Below are positions 44,414 to 53,711 of a stretch of 64,000 nucleotides of DNA, piece after piece. A program made the translations under genes and the position numbers. This DNA is from Pseudomonadales bacterium. GTDB taxonomy: Bacteria > Pseudomonadota > Gammaproteobacteria > Pseudomonadales > JAHRWD01. The stretch is from positions 21,198 through 85,197 of the forward strand of contig JARGPR010000012.1 in assembly GCA_029210125.1 (NCBI GenBank). Direction: 5' to 3'. The stretch's first letter is position 1. Each line of letters starts with the position of its first letter. Below the pieces are notes generated by a model that had not been told where the DNA came from, ran no database searches, and saw only the letters and a list, made by a program, of their open reading frames with translations.

Positions 44414-45991
44414 ATGACTGATCTAGTTACTGCGAAGAACCTTTCCCCTGAACAAGCCGCTGCGGTGGGTATGTCTGTAGCTGTTCATGCGAATGTGGCC
44501 CCTGATCGCCCGGCGATTTACTCTAATTATGGAAACCGCACCTATGGTGAGTTGAACACCAAAATCAACCAGCTTGCGCGTGTGCTCCGAAAAACAGGAC
44601 TTAAGCCCGGTGACGGCGTAGCGTTGATCTGCTCCAACAGACCTGAATTTCCCGAAGCAATTTACGCAGCGCTGCGTACGGGCTTACGAATTACGCCGGT
44701 AAACTGGCATCTCACGACCCCGGAAATGACACATATCGTGAATGATTGCGAGGCGAGGGTGCTGATTGCGGATAGTCGCTTCAAAGAGAATATGGAAGAA
44801 CTTTTGAGCAATGCACCAGCTGTTGAACTGGCGCTTTCCGCTGGTGGCGATATGGCTGGCTTCACTTCTTATGATGTGGCGTTAGCAGCGGAGGATGGCA
44901 GTGATCTGGATGATCCGGTCATTGGTTCTCAAATGCTGTATACGTCGGGTACTACCGGCCATCCCAAAGGTGTATGGAAAGAGCCAAGCAGTGCGAGACC
45001 CGCTTCAATTACTCAGCATTTGGAATATATTCCCGGCGAAGATCTGGATCTCTGTACCGGCCCGCTTTATCACGCCGCGCCGCTGGGTATATCGCTTATC
45101 CAACCCCTGAACTCAGGCGTGGGTAGCTACTTGATGGACAAGTGGACCCCCGAAGAGTGCCTGCGACTTATTCAGGAATATAAGATCACCCACTCTCATA
45201 TGGTGCCCACAATGTTCCACCGCATGTTGGCGCTGGATGAGGATGTGCGTAACCAGTATGACGTGTCATCCATGAAGTACCTGATCCACGGTGCTGCACC
45301 CTGCCCAGTTCATGTTAAGAAAGCGACCATGGAGTGGTTTGGGAAAATCATGTATGAATACTATGGTGGTACCGAGGGCGGTGGTGGTTGCTATATTTTG
45401 CCGGAAGACTGGTTTAAAAAACCTGGCTCGGTCGGCAAACCATCCCTTGACGGCACGCTTATTCTGGGTGATGACGACACGATTTTGCCTGCGGGTGAGA
45501 TTGGTCGTATCTATATGATTTCGCCCGATAACGGCCATTTCAAATACTTCAAAGATGAGGGTAAGACCGACAAAGCCTACTTTGGTGAAGGCAATACTCA
45601 CTTTACATTAGGTGATATGGGCTACCTTGATGAAGATGGGTATCTTTACCTGTCTGACCGCCGCAATGATCTGATTCTCAGTGGTGGGGTTAATATATAT
45701 CCTGCAGAAGTAGATGCCTGCCTGTTGCTCCATCCTGCGGTAGCCGACGCCTGCACAATTGGTATATCCAACCCTGACTGGGGTCAGGAAGTGATGTCGG
45801 TGATTGAGCCAAAAGCAGGGATTGAGCCATCTGACGAGTTGGCGGCAGAGATTATCCAGCACTGTATCGATACCATTGCCAAGTTTAAATGTCCCCGTAG
45901 TATCCGGTTTATGGATGAATTGCCACGTAGTGATGCGGGTAAAATTAAACGGCGGGTGGTGCGGGACCTTTACGAAAAACCAGCCAGTTAG
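44414..45991 (+). CDS. Acyl-CoA synthetase (AMP-binding family)
   Basis: This 525-aa ANL-superfamily ligase has the P-loop-like motif LYTSGTTGHPKGVW (about 176-189), YYGGTEGGG near 315, and the A8 hinge region SDRRNDLILSGGVNIYPAEV. The catalytic-type lysine is in SDAGKIKRRVVR near the C-terminus. It activates a carboxylic acid as acyl-AMP and transfers it to CoA. The family is close to FadD-type and steroid side-chain ligases. It starts behind AAGGA. With the SDRs and acyl-CoA dehydrogenase elsewhere in the window it suits lipid or sterol use. The substrate is unknown. Confidence 0.9.
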   Translation: MTDLVTAKNLSPEQAAAVGMSVAVHANVAPDRPAIYSNYGNRTYGELNTKINQLARVLRKTGLKPGDGVALICSNRPEFPEAIYAALRTGLRITPVNWHLTTPEMTHIVNDCEARVLIADSRFKENMEELLSNAPAVELALSAGGDMAGFTSYDVALAAEDGSDLDDPVIGSQMLYTSGTTGHPKGVWKEPSSARPASITQHLEYIPGEDLDLCTGPLYHAAPLGISLIQPLNSGVGSYLMDKWTPEECLRLIQEYKITHSHMVPTMFHRMLALDEDVRNQYDVSSMKYLIHGAAPCPVHVKKATMEWFGKIMYEYYGGTEGGGGCYILPEDWFKKPGSVGKPSLDGTLILGDDDTILPAGEIGRIYMISPDNGHFKYFKDEGKTDKAYFGEGNTHFTLGDMGYLDEDGYLYLSDRRNDLILSGGVNIYPAEVDACLLLHPAVADACTIGISNPDWGQEVMSVIEPKAGIEPSDELAAEIIQHCIDTIAKFKCPRSIRFMDELPRSDAGKIKRRVVRDLYEKPAS

Positions 45992-46414
45992 TCGATAGGT
46001 AGTTCCAACAACCACGGCAGCAAATTGTGTTGCGGGGGTTGTTGGAACGGCTTGCAGTTTCAATTCAGTCGAACTCTCTATGTGGCTTTATATAACCGCA
46101 GAATAATTTAAACAGAGTCGAACTATTTTAATGGTTTATCGCCATACTTTACCGCAGATTATTCAGGTTTTACTCCTTTCATCTGTTCATCGCAACGACG
46201 TGTAGGGAAGCCTCTCCCCGGCTAGGGCTTTAAAATTAGCCTGTCATTGTAGGTGTTTTCGTGCGTGAGTTTTGCGGCAGTTCACTCAGTTTGGTCTATA
46301 ATTTATTGAGAATATGCACTCGCATAATGGACTGTGAGCTGTACTAATCTGTACCACCTGTGAGAATCGCATACTCGCTGGCAGGGAGAATGAAATTTTT
46401 CGGGAGCTACGAGC
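45992..46414. other. Gap between acyl-CoA synthetase and GGDEF-EAL gene
   Basis: This region of about 420 bp begins with a perfect 12-bp inverted repeat at 46002-46048. The remainder holds no ORF of note and presumably the promoter of the c-di-GMP gene. No riboswitch motif of the c-di-GMP classes was recognised. Confidence 0.5.
46002..46048 (+). terminator. Perfect 12-bp hairpin after the acyl-CoA synthetase gene
   Basis: GTTCCAACAACC (46002-46013) pairs with GGTTGTTGGAAC (46037-46048) around a 23-base loop. It sits 10 bp after the stop codon. A T-tract is lacking, so termination would need Rho or this may serve as an mRNA 3' stabiliser. Confidence 0.45.
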
Positions 46415-48949
46415 ATTAATACCCCACAGCCCTCTTATGAAATAACGATTAAAACCTATCTGCTGGTAGCTGTGACGCTGGCCCTGGTGGTGTTCGCATG
46501 CCTAATGGGAATGCTCTACATAGGTTACCAAAGTGTAGTCATTACAGGGGTTCCAGAGGGCACCCCTGAACTGGGGTCCAAATTTAGTTTTTCAGCCTAC
46601 GCACAGTCCCATTGGTCATCATTCATTGGCCCCAGTTTTGTGTCGGCCTGTCTGATTTACGGTGTTGGGTTTTTACTGTTTTATTGGCTAGTCCAGCGGC
46701 ACTTGATTCATATCGCGCAGTTTGTGCGGGGCAACAAATTGGGTGATGAACCGGAATTGCTAGATTTGAATAGCGGTCGTTTTTCTATCATCCCAGATGA
46801 ATTTGTCTACCTTCAGGAATCGATCAACAACATGCTGAGGACGATCAGCTCTAACTACAAAGATCTGACGGTTTCGGCGAATGAGATCAAACGCTCAGAA
46901 CTGGAGCACCAGCGTATTCTCGATAACCTGCAGGATACCTATTATCGAGTAGATGCCTCGGGGTTGTTTTTGTATGTATCCTCATCTGGTGAGCAGCTGC
47001 TTGGTTACAAGCCGGAGGAGGTGGTAGGTTGTGTTCGGATGGCTGATTTATATGCTGAACCTGAAGAAAGGGAGACATTTTTAAGTGAATTGATGGACGG
47101 GGGTGGCAAACTTGCCCAGTGGAATACCAAGCTGCTACACAAGGATGGATCAATAGTCTACGTTGCAACCAGTGCGCGCACGATAACCGATGCGCGTGGT
47201 GAAATGGCTGGTGTTGAAGGTATTACCCGTGATATCACTGAGCAAAGATATGCTTCTGAGCGTTTATTTAAAGAAAAAGAGCTTGCTCAGGTTACATTGA
47301 AATCGATTGCGGATGCGGTGATTACCACCGATGAGTCCGGTCATGTGACCTTTATGAATCCCGTAGCGGAGATGTTGACCGATTGCTCAAATGAGTCAGA
47401 TATGGGTCGAGATATCTCAGAGTTATTCCATATCGTCGAAGAATCCACTCGGCTGGTTAAAGATGACCCTGTTTCAAAATCTCTGAATGATAACGTGGAA
47501 ATCCGGTTGTTGGGGGACTGTTTACTGGTAAATAGAAGCAGTAACGAATTCTATGTTGAAATGACGGTTTCTCCCCTGGTGAGTTCACAGGGAGAGCTGT
47601 TCGGAACGGTGGTTGTGTTCAGGGATGTTTCTGAAAGCCGCGAGGTGGATCGAAAAATCCAATGGCAAGCACGCCACGATCCTCTGACAGGTCTATTTAA
47701 CCGCAACGAACTGCAAAAAAGGCTAGCGGACTGTATTCATAATATCTCGGGTAAAAACAGCTCAACCTTCCTTTATATGGATCTGGATCGTTTTAAAATT
47801 GTGAACGATACCTGTGGTCATGTGGCGGGGGACAGCCTGCTACGGCAACTGAGTTTTTTGTTGAAAAAACAGATCAGAAGTAATGATGTATTGGCCCGTG
47901 TTGGTGGCGACGAATTTGGATTGTTGCTGAGCAGCTGCCCCATCGATCAAGCCGTGCATATTGCCGAGAATATCAGGGAGTCGATAAGAGACTTTCGCTT
48001 TTCATGGAATGATAAAATTTTTGAAACCGGTGTAAGTATCGGCGTAGTGACCATAGACCAGCGGGTTCATAGTGTTACAGATGTGTTGTCGATGGCAGAC
48101 CTTGCGTGCTATACGTCAAAAAACAAAGGGCGCAATCGTATTCACATTTTCAAATTGGATGATCAGCAACAGGCTCAATACCAACAAGAGGTTCAATGGG
48201 TTGGTGAGATCAATAGTGCTTTTGAAGAGAACCGCTTTCAATTGTTCTACCAGCCTATTCGCACATTGAATGGGGGGCAAAACGAGCCTATCTACCACGA
48301 ACTTACGCTTCGTATGATTGGTCAAAATGGTGAATTGATTCCGCCCAGCAGCTTTTTGTCCTCAGCTGAACGTTATAACTTGATGAGCCGGATTGATCAT
48401 TGGGTGTTTTCAAAAACCCTCGAATTTATTGCGTCTTATTCCGGTGTCTCTGGTGTGTTTGCACTAAATGTATCCGCTGGTTCGATGAGTGATGAGGAGT
48501 TTCACCGGTTCATAGCCGATGAGATGAAACGACTTGCTGTTGATCCCGCACAAATCTGCTTTGAAGTGAGTGAATCCGCAGCGATCACTCATCTTTCCCA
48601 CGCAAACCATTTTATCAACTATGTGAAAGATCTAGGTTGTAGCTTTGGCATAGACGGTTTCGGAAGTGGACTATCGTCGATGATTCATCTGAAAAATTTA
48701 CCGGTAGATTATTTAAAGATTGACGGCAATATCGTTAAAGATGTCATTGCCGACCCAATAGACTGCTTGATGATGGAGTCAATCAACAACATGGCTCACA
48801 AAATGGGTTTAAAAACCGTTGCCGAGCATATCGAGAGCAGAGAAATCTACGAAAAAGTAAAATCAATGGGTATCGATTACGGTCAGGGTTTCTATTTTGA
48901 TCGGCCAAAGCAATTGGTCAGTGATTCGGTGGTTAAAATCGTCAGCTAA
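46415..48949 (+). CDS. Membrane PAS-PAS-GGDEF-EAL protein, EAL site altered
   Basis: The first GTG in frame (46472, 825 aa) has no ribosome site and cuts into the first membrane helix. The frame is open to 46397 and an ATT at 46415 lies behind GGGAG (46402-46406), so a rare start there is proposed. Two hydrophobic segments near the N-terminus enclose a short periplasmic loop; two PAS domains follow. GGDEF is intact in LARVGGDEFGLLL. The EAL domain belongs to the YegE/RmcA-like group (YHELTLRM) but has IDGFGSG where a metal-binding DD is expected. Diguanylate cyclase activity is likely; phosphodiesterase activity is doubtful. Confidence 0.85.
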   Translation: MNTPQPSYEITIKTYLLVAVTLALVVFACLMGMLYIGYQSVVITGVPEGTPELGSKFSFSAYAQSHWSSFIGPSFVSACLIYGVGFLLFYWLVQRHLIHIAQFVRGNKLGDEPELLDLNSGRFSIIPDEFVYLQESINNMLRTISSNYKDLTVSANEIKRSELEHQRILDNLQDTYYRVDASGLFLYVSSSGEQLLGYKPEEVVGCVRMADLYAEPEERETFLSELMDGGGKLAQWNTKLLHKDGSIVYVATSARTITDARGEMAGVEGITRDITEQRYASERLFKEKELAQVTLKSIADAVITTDESGHVTFMNPVAEMLTDCSNESDMGRDISELFHIVEESTRLVKDDPVSKSLNDNVEIRLLGDCLLVNRSSNEFYVEMTVSPLVSSQGELFGTVVVFRDVSESREVDRKIQWQARHDPLTGLFNRNELQKRLADCIHNISGKNSSTFLYMDLDRFKIVNDTCGHVAGDSLLRQLSFLLKKQIRSNDVLARVGGDEFGLLLSSCPIDQAVHIAENIRESIRDFRFSWNDKIFETGVSIGVVTIDQRVHSVTDVLSMADLACYTSKNKGRNRIHIFKLDDQQQAQYQQEVQWVGEINSAFEENRFQLFYQPIRTLNGGQNEPIYHELTLRMIGQNGELIPPSSFLSSAERYNLMSRIDHWVFSKTLEFIASYSGVSGVFALNVSAGSMSDEEFHRFIADEMKRLAVDPAQICFEVSESAAITHLSHANHFINYVKDLGCSFGIDGFGSGLSSMIHLKNLPVDYLKIDGNIVKDVIADPIDCLMMESINNMAHKMGLKTVAEHIESREIYEKVKSMGIDYGQGFYFDRPKQLVSDSVVKIVS

Positions 48950-49105
48950 GCACTGCTTGAATATATACCGCTACACAGCAGATAATTTTTGATATTTCCT
49001 TTTCAATATGTTCCTATTCAATACAACCTTTAAGTAGGGGAGTGGTTTGTGGTCGATGGCCAAGCAGATCCGGTAAGAATTTAAAAATAACAAAGAGGTA
49101 AGACA

Positions 49106-50188
49106 ATGAAAGCTGCAGTTTTGAGAGAAGTGGGCAAACCACTACAGATTGAAGATGTGCAAATATCCAAACCAAAATCCCGTGAAGTGCTGGTACGTAC
49201 TGTAGCAGCTGGCGTTTGTCACAGTGATGTTCATTTTGCGAATGGTTCATACCCCTATCCGCTACCAGCCATTATGGGTCACGAATCTTCCGGTATCGTA
49301 GAGATGGTTGGTTCCGATGTAACTAGCGTAAAGCCAGGCGACCATGTAATTACCTGCCTATCGGCATTTTGTGGCCACTGTGAGCATTGTTTGACGGGTC
49401 ATATGGCTCGTTGTCAAAGCGACGAAGTTCAGCGTAAACCCGAAGAAGAGTTCCGCCTGACCCAGGCAAATAACCCGATGTTCCAGTTCTTGAACCTTTC
49501 ATCTTTTGCGGAGCAAATGTTGATACACGAACATGCTCTGGTCAAAGTACGTGATGATATGCCAATGGATCGCGCGGCACTGATCGGTTGTGGCGTAACC
49601 ACTGGTGTGGGGGCCGTTATTAATACCGCCAAGGTAGAGCCTGGTTCAACGGTTGCCGTAATTGGTTGTGGTGGTGTTGGCCTTTCTGCCATTAATGGTG
49701 CAGCTATTGCGGGTGCCGGGCGTATTATTGCGGTTGATATGCATCCATCCAAACTGGAACTGGCAAAAGTATTTGGTGCGACCGACGTGGTAAATGCCGG
49801 TGAGGTTGATCCGGTTGAAGCGGTAATCGATATGACTAACGGTGGGGTTCATTACTCTTTTGAAGCGATCGGTATGAAAGTAACCGCTGAGCAATCATTC
49901 AAAATGTTGCGTAGCGGTGGCGTGGCTACTGTTATCGGTATGATCCCAGTCGGTACCAATATTGAACTTCATGGAGCAGACCTTCTGGCTGAGCGCTCTA
50001 TTCAAGGTTCAATAATGGGTTCTAACCGCTTTCCAGTGGATATGCCTCGTTTTGTTGAGTTCTACATGCAGGGTAAACTGCACCTTGATGAACTGATCTC
50101 CAGCCACATTAAACTGGAAGACGTGAACACAGCAATGAAAACATTAGAATCAGGTAAACTGGCTCGCGAAGTTATTATGTTTGACTAA
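49106..50188 (+). CDS. Zinc-dependent alcohol dehydrogenase (MDR superfamily)
   Basis: This 360-aa protein has the catalytic-zinc motif CHSDVHF and GHESSGIV (about 37-70), and the structural zinc lobe CGHCEHCLTGHMARC near 92-106. The NAD-binding fold has VAVIGCGGVGLSAINGAAIAG with the Asp in IAVDMHPSK. It matches class III-like/long-chain alcohol dehydrogenases (S-hydroxymethyl or NDMA-type relatives) by its length and the lobe insert. It oxidises an alcohol with NAD+. A strong terminator follows, so it is probably monocistronic with respect to the OYE gene. Confidence 0.9.
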   Translation: MKAAVLREVGKPLQIEDVQISKPKSREVLVRTVAAGVCHSDVHFANGSYPYPLPAIMGHESSGIVEMVGSDVTSVKPGDHVITCLSAFCGHCEHCLTGHMARCQSDEVQRKPEEEFRLTQANNPMFQFLNLSSFAEQMLIHEHALVKVRDDMPMDRAALIGCGVTTGVGAVINTAKVEPGSTVAVIGCGGVGLSAINGAAIAGAGRIIAVDMHPSKLELAKVFGATDVVNAGEVDPVEAVIDMTNGGVHYSFEAIGMKVTAEQSFKMLRSGGVATVIGMIPVGTNIELHGADLLAERSIQGSIMGSNRFPVDMPRFVEFYMQGKLHLDELISSHIKLEDVNTAMKTLESGKLAREVIMFD

Positions 50189-50215
50189 GCGATATATCAG
50201 TTAGCAACGCTGACG

Positions 50216-50251
50216 AAACCCCTCAACAATTAGATTGTTGAGGGGTTTTTT
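50216..50251 (+). terminator. Intrinsic terminator after the alcohol dehydrogenase gene
   Basis: AACCCCTCAACAAT (50217-50230) pairs perfectly with ATTGTTGAGGGGTT (50234-50247) around a 3-base loop and is followed by a T run. It is 28 bp past the stop codon. Confidence 0.95.
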
Positions 50252-50280
50252 GTATCCAGAAAAGAATATAGGGAAACGAA

Positions 50281-51384
50281 ATGACCAAGAACAGTGATCT
50301 TTTATTTGAACCGTTTATTAGTGAAAAACTCCAGCTGCCAAACCGAATTGTCATGGCACCCATGACACGAAGCTTTTCTCCCGGGGGTATCCCGGGGGAA
50401 GATGTCGCTGCCTATTACCGAAAAAGAGCGGAAGCCGAGGTAGGACTCATCGTTACCGAAGGCACTACAGTCGACTACGATACCGCTACCAATGACATTA
50501 ATGTCCCAGAATTTGTCAGCGATGCAGCCATTGCCGGCTGGAAACGAGTAGTGGAAGAAGTGCACGCCGCAGGCGGAAAAATTGCACCCCAGCTATGGCA
50601 TATGGGTATGGCGCGAGGCAAGGAGGTTGGCCCCGCACCAGAACAAGCATCTATCGGACCATCAGGATTGGTAGCGCCAGGTAAAAAAGTCAGCGATCCT
50701 ATGACTATGGAGCAGATTGAAGAGGTGGTTGCTAAATTCGCCAATGCAGCAGAAAAAGCCAAAGAGATCGGTTTTGATGCGGTCGAAGTGCATGGAGCCC
50801 ACGGATATCTGGTCGATCAGTTTTTTTGGGAAGGGACTAACCAGCGCGATGATGAGTACGGTGGGTCGTTGTTAAAAAGAACCCGTTTCGCCGTGGAAAT
50901 CGTGAAGGCAATACGGGCAAAAGTGGGCAACGATTTTCCGATTATCTTCCGATTTTCGCAATGGAAACTGCAGGATTATGAAGCCAAACTGGCGAACAGC
51001 TCCGATGAACTTGCTCAATTTCTGGCGCCACTGGTCGATGCGGGGGTGGATATATTTCACGCGAGTACCCGTCGTTACTGGTTGCCGGAATTTGATGGTT
51101 CACCACTGAACCTGGCTGGATGGACGCAAAAAATTACCGGTAAACCCGCTATTACCGTGGGTTGTGTTGGGCTAGATGATGAGTTTATTAAAGCCTTCTC
51201 TGGTGGCGGAGCTCTGGCCACCAATATTGACCCACTACTGGAGCAGCTTCAGCGCGGTGATTATGATTTAGTTGCCGTCGGGCGAGCCCTGTTATCGGAT
51301 CCCGATTGGGCTGTAAAAGTCAGGGAAGATCGATTTTCCGATATGACGCCATTTACCAAAGAGGTGCTGGGTAGTCTGAATTGA
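50281..51384 (+). CDS. NADH:flavin oxidoreductase (old yellow enzyme family)
   Basis: This 367-aa FMN enzyme is a TIM barrel. It has the start motif RIVMAPMTRSFS, the FMN/active-site region QLWHMGMARG, and EVHGAHGYLVDQFFWEGTNQ, whose His residues bind substrate carbonyls, with YGGSLLKRTRF beyond it. A phosphate-binding loop lies near the C-terminus (VAVGRALLSDPDW). Such enzymes reduce activated double bonds of enones, nitro compounds or trans-2-enoyl-type substrates with NAD(P)H. It is close to the alcohol dehydrogenase but separated from it by a terminator. The physiological substrate is unknown. Confidence 0.92.
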   Translation: MTKNSDLLFEPFISEKLQLPNRIVMAPMTRSFSPGGIPGEDVAAYYRKRAEAEVGLIVTEGTTVDYDTATNDINVPEFVSDAAIAGWKRVVEEVHAAGGKIAPQLWHMGMARGKEVGPAPEQASIGPSGLVAPGKKVSDPMTMEQIEEVVAKFANAAEKAKEIGFDAVEVHGAHGYLVDQFFWEGTNQRDDEYGGSLLKRTRFAVEIVKAIRAKVGNDFPIIFRFSQWKLQDYEAKLANSSDELAQFLAPLVDAGVDIFHASTRRYWLPEFDGSPLNLAGWTQKITGKPAITVGCVGLDDEFIKAFSGGGALATNIDPLLEQLQRGDYDLVAVGRALLSDPDWAVKVREDRFSDMTPFTKEVLGSLN

Positions 51385-51499
51385 GTCACTGATAAAACAG
51401 TCGGAAATAGAAGTTTGAGTTAGAGTGTAGTGGCCTGCTGTTCAATTCAGGCCATTGCTTTTGAATAGGGCGGGGCAGTACGGTCAGCTTCTAATCTAA

Positions 51500-52048
51500 C
51501 TACTGCTTATAAGTCGCGTGGCAGGATGTGCAGTGCTGTAGGGTATTGCTCAATGCATCAAGAGACCGGCCTGTATCTTTGGTTTTTAATGCTTTGGCCA
51601 ATGCATTGCCACTTTCGTGAAACCTTAATCCGCGTTGCTTAAAATCTTCATTGTCGATTCGGTTGCACATTTTAAGCATCTGCGGCCGAGCCCCGAGTTG
51701 TTGTCAGGCAGTATTTGAGGCCTCCTCGAAATTATTTTTTGCCATAAGAGATACGATTTTTTGAACCGCCTCAAGATGCCCGCGCATATTACTTAGCTGG
51801 TGTTGTGCCATTTGTGGAGGTAGGTTCAATGGGGTGCGCAGGTCTACGCTGTTTTTTTGATGGTGGTTCTGATGCATCATCGAATGATTGCGATGATCCT
51901 GCTCTTCGGATAGCTGGGCTACCGGCATCGTCAATAACGAAATAACGGCAGCTGTCTGATGACACCAATGGAATTGAATAGAAAGTACATGATCGGGCCC
52001 GAGGCGATGTGGGCTAAAATTTTGCCGAGCATAACATCGCAGTTTCAT
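51500..52048 (-). pseudogene. Cytochrome c'-like gene interrupted by an in-frame TGA
   Basis: Read from ATG 52048, the product has a signal-peptide-like segment (AAVISLLTMPVAQL), a His/Met/Asn-rich stretch (RNHSMMHQNHHQ), and helices up to NNFEEASNTA. It then meets TGA at 51704-51706. The same frame continues without a shift as QQLGARPQMLKMC and ends with CTSCHATYKQ, a heme-binding CxxCH near the C-terminus as in cytochrome c'. A single CGA-to-TGA change (Arg to stop) would explain it. A periplasmic heme protein of about 160 aa is expected when intact. Read-through or a sequencing error is possible. Confidence 0.75.
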
Positions 52049-52175
52049 TGCTCTCAATGTGGCAAATCGTCGCACTCTGGTTGGTGACGACGGGGTTTCG
52101 CAGCTAAAGGGCCCCGTGTGTTTATGGGGGGCAGGCATTTATTTCATATTAGGCCTGTCTGGCCTCCTATTTGGT

Positions 52176-52997
52176 CTACAGTACCTTTCGATATCGGTTA
52201 ATCTCATCCCGCATCTGCACTGCTACCTGTCGAGCAGCATCAGCAAAATCAGCACCCTGGCTGGCATATAAAACGGCTCTGGATGAATTGACCATTAGTC
52301 CTGCGCCTCGCTCGTCCTGCCCATTGTTAATGGCTGCCTGAGTATCGCCGCCCTGGGCACCAATACCGGGTACAAGTAGCATCATATCCCCTACAATGGA
52401 TCGTATTTTCCCGAGTTCTTCGGGATTGGTAGCACCCACAACCAGAGATATATTGTTGTTTTCGTTCCATTCGCTAACGGCCATGTTAGCGATTCTTTCA
52501 TACAGTTTTTGCTTTCCCACCATCAGGTTTTGAATACTGGCAGAACTGGGGTTTGATGTGCGACAAAGTACAATTACCCCTCTATCTTGGTGGCGACTAA
52601 AGGGTTCGATCGAATCAAAGCCAAGGTAGGGGTTGATGGTGACCGCATCGGCATCAAAGCGCACGAAGGCTTCATCGGCATATTTTTCGGCAGTACTGCC
52701 AATATCACCGCGCTTTGAATCGAGAATGACCGGAATGTCCGGGTAATTTTGGTGGATATATTCGATCGAGTGCAGTAACTGATCTTCCGCACCAACCGCT
52801 GCGTAATGTGCAATTTGTGGTTTGAATGCGCAAACCAGATCTGCTGTTGCATCAATAATGGCGCAGTTAAATTTGAAAATGGCGTCGCTCTTTCCCTTGA
52901 ATTGATCTGGGAATTTTTTAGGGTCCGGGTCAAGGCCAACGCAAACCATCGTGTTATTTTTGGCCCAGGCGTTACTTACCTTTTGATAGAAGTTCAT
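52176..52997 (-). CDS. pyrF: Orotidine 5'-phosphate decarboxylase
   Basis: This 273-aa enzyme of the type 2 (longer) OMP decarboxylase group has the catalytic Lys/Asp region VILDSKRGDIGSTAEKY and the substrate loop CRTSNPSSASIQ. It opens MVCVGLDPDPKKFPDQF and has a phosphate-binding VPGIGAQGGD near 220. It removes CO2 from OMP to give UMP in pyrimidine synthesis. It is longer than the E. coli type (about 245 aa), as expected for its subgroup. It stands alone; the next gene on the strand is 110 bp away. Confidence 0.94.
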   Translation of the reverse strand: MNFYQKVSNAWAKNNTMVCVGLDPDPKKFPDQFKGKSDAIFKFNCAIIDATADLVCAFKPQIAHYAAVGAEDQLLHSIEYIHQNYPDIPVILDSKRGDIGSTAEKYADEAFVRFDADAVTINPYLGFDSIEPFSRHQDRGVIVLCRTSNPSSASIQNLMVGKQKLYERIANMAVSEWNENNNISLVVGATNPEELGKIRSIVGDMMLLVPGIGAQGGDTQAAINNGQDERGAGLMVNSSRAVLYASQGADFADAARQVAVQMRDEINRYRKVL

Positions 52998-53109
52998 GGT
53001 ATTGCTCTACAGTTGGATTGCGAAAGTTGTGATGTTTTGAAATTAGGATTTTTAATCAGCGGGCTGTTTCAGAACAGAATCGCTATGTACGAACGGCTGC
53101 GTCGCATTT

Positions 53110-53697
53110 TTACGGAATAGAAGGGTCAGAAAAATCATCAAATATAACCTCACCCGTTTCGGTATCCAGTATCGCGCAGGATAGCTGCCGGTTATTCACA
53201 TGGCTCCGGGCATGACCGGCAGAACCGGGATTGATGACCAGCGTACCTTTGATATCACGGGCCAACTGGGTATGGGTATGACCGTAAATGGCGTAGTCAG
53301 TGCCCGCTTCGGCGAACTTTTTGAGTGCTGCGCTATGTGGATAAATATATTCACCGCGCGGATCCCAGGGTGTTGAATGAAACATTTTCAGCCGCTTACC
53401 GTCGATGATCATTTCAAACCGATAGTCTTGATTTCGAGTCCATTCCAGTAATTCTTTGTCCACTTCTTTGCTTTCCGCTGCACGGGCGCCGGCGGGGCTC
53501 AGTAACATCTCTTCATGATTACCGAGGATATATTCAGCATCGACCTCTTGTAGACGTTCGACTACATGATTAGAAAAGCGGAACTGGTCGAAGGCGTCAC
53601 CGGCGCACAATATTTTGTCCACAGCTCCCATTCTTTTGAGTGCTTTATTGAGTCCTTCAATATTGCCGTGGATATCCGAAACGATGCCTATTCTCAT
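53110..53697 (-). CDS. Metallophosphoesterase, YfcE/MJ0936 type
   Basis: This 195-aa protein has the calcineurin-type metal motifs GIVSDIHGNIEGL (DxH), CAGDAFD (GD), GNHEEM (GNHE) and YGHTHTQ (GHxH). Such small proteins are Mn2+-dependent phosphodiesterases of broad activity. There is no signal peptide, so it is cytosolic. It diverges from nothing and ends on the minus strand between pyrF and the OsmC-like gene. Its substrate is not identified. Confidence 0.9.
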   Translation of the reverse strand: MRIGIVSDIHGNIEGLNKALKRMGAVDKILCAGDAFDQFRFSNHVVERLQEVDAEYILGNHEEMLLSPAGARAAESKEVDKELLEWTRNQDYRFEMIIDGKRLKMFHSTPWDPRGEYIYPHSAALKKFAEAGTDYAIYGHTHTQLARDIKGTLVINPGSAGHARSHVNNRQLSCAILDTETGEVIFDDFSDPSIP

Positions 53698-53711
53698 GAT
53701 TGAACGCAGGT

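Noticed and set aside
51704..51706. Selenocysteine codon in the cytochrome c'-like gene
   Set aside because: The residue expected there is more likely Arg (CGA). No SECIS-type hairpin was identified and cytochrome c' proteins use no selenocysteine.
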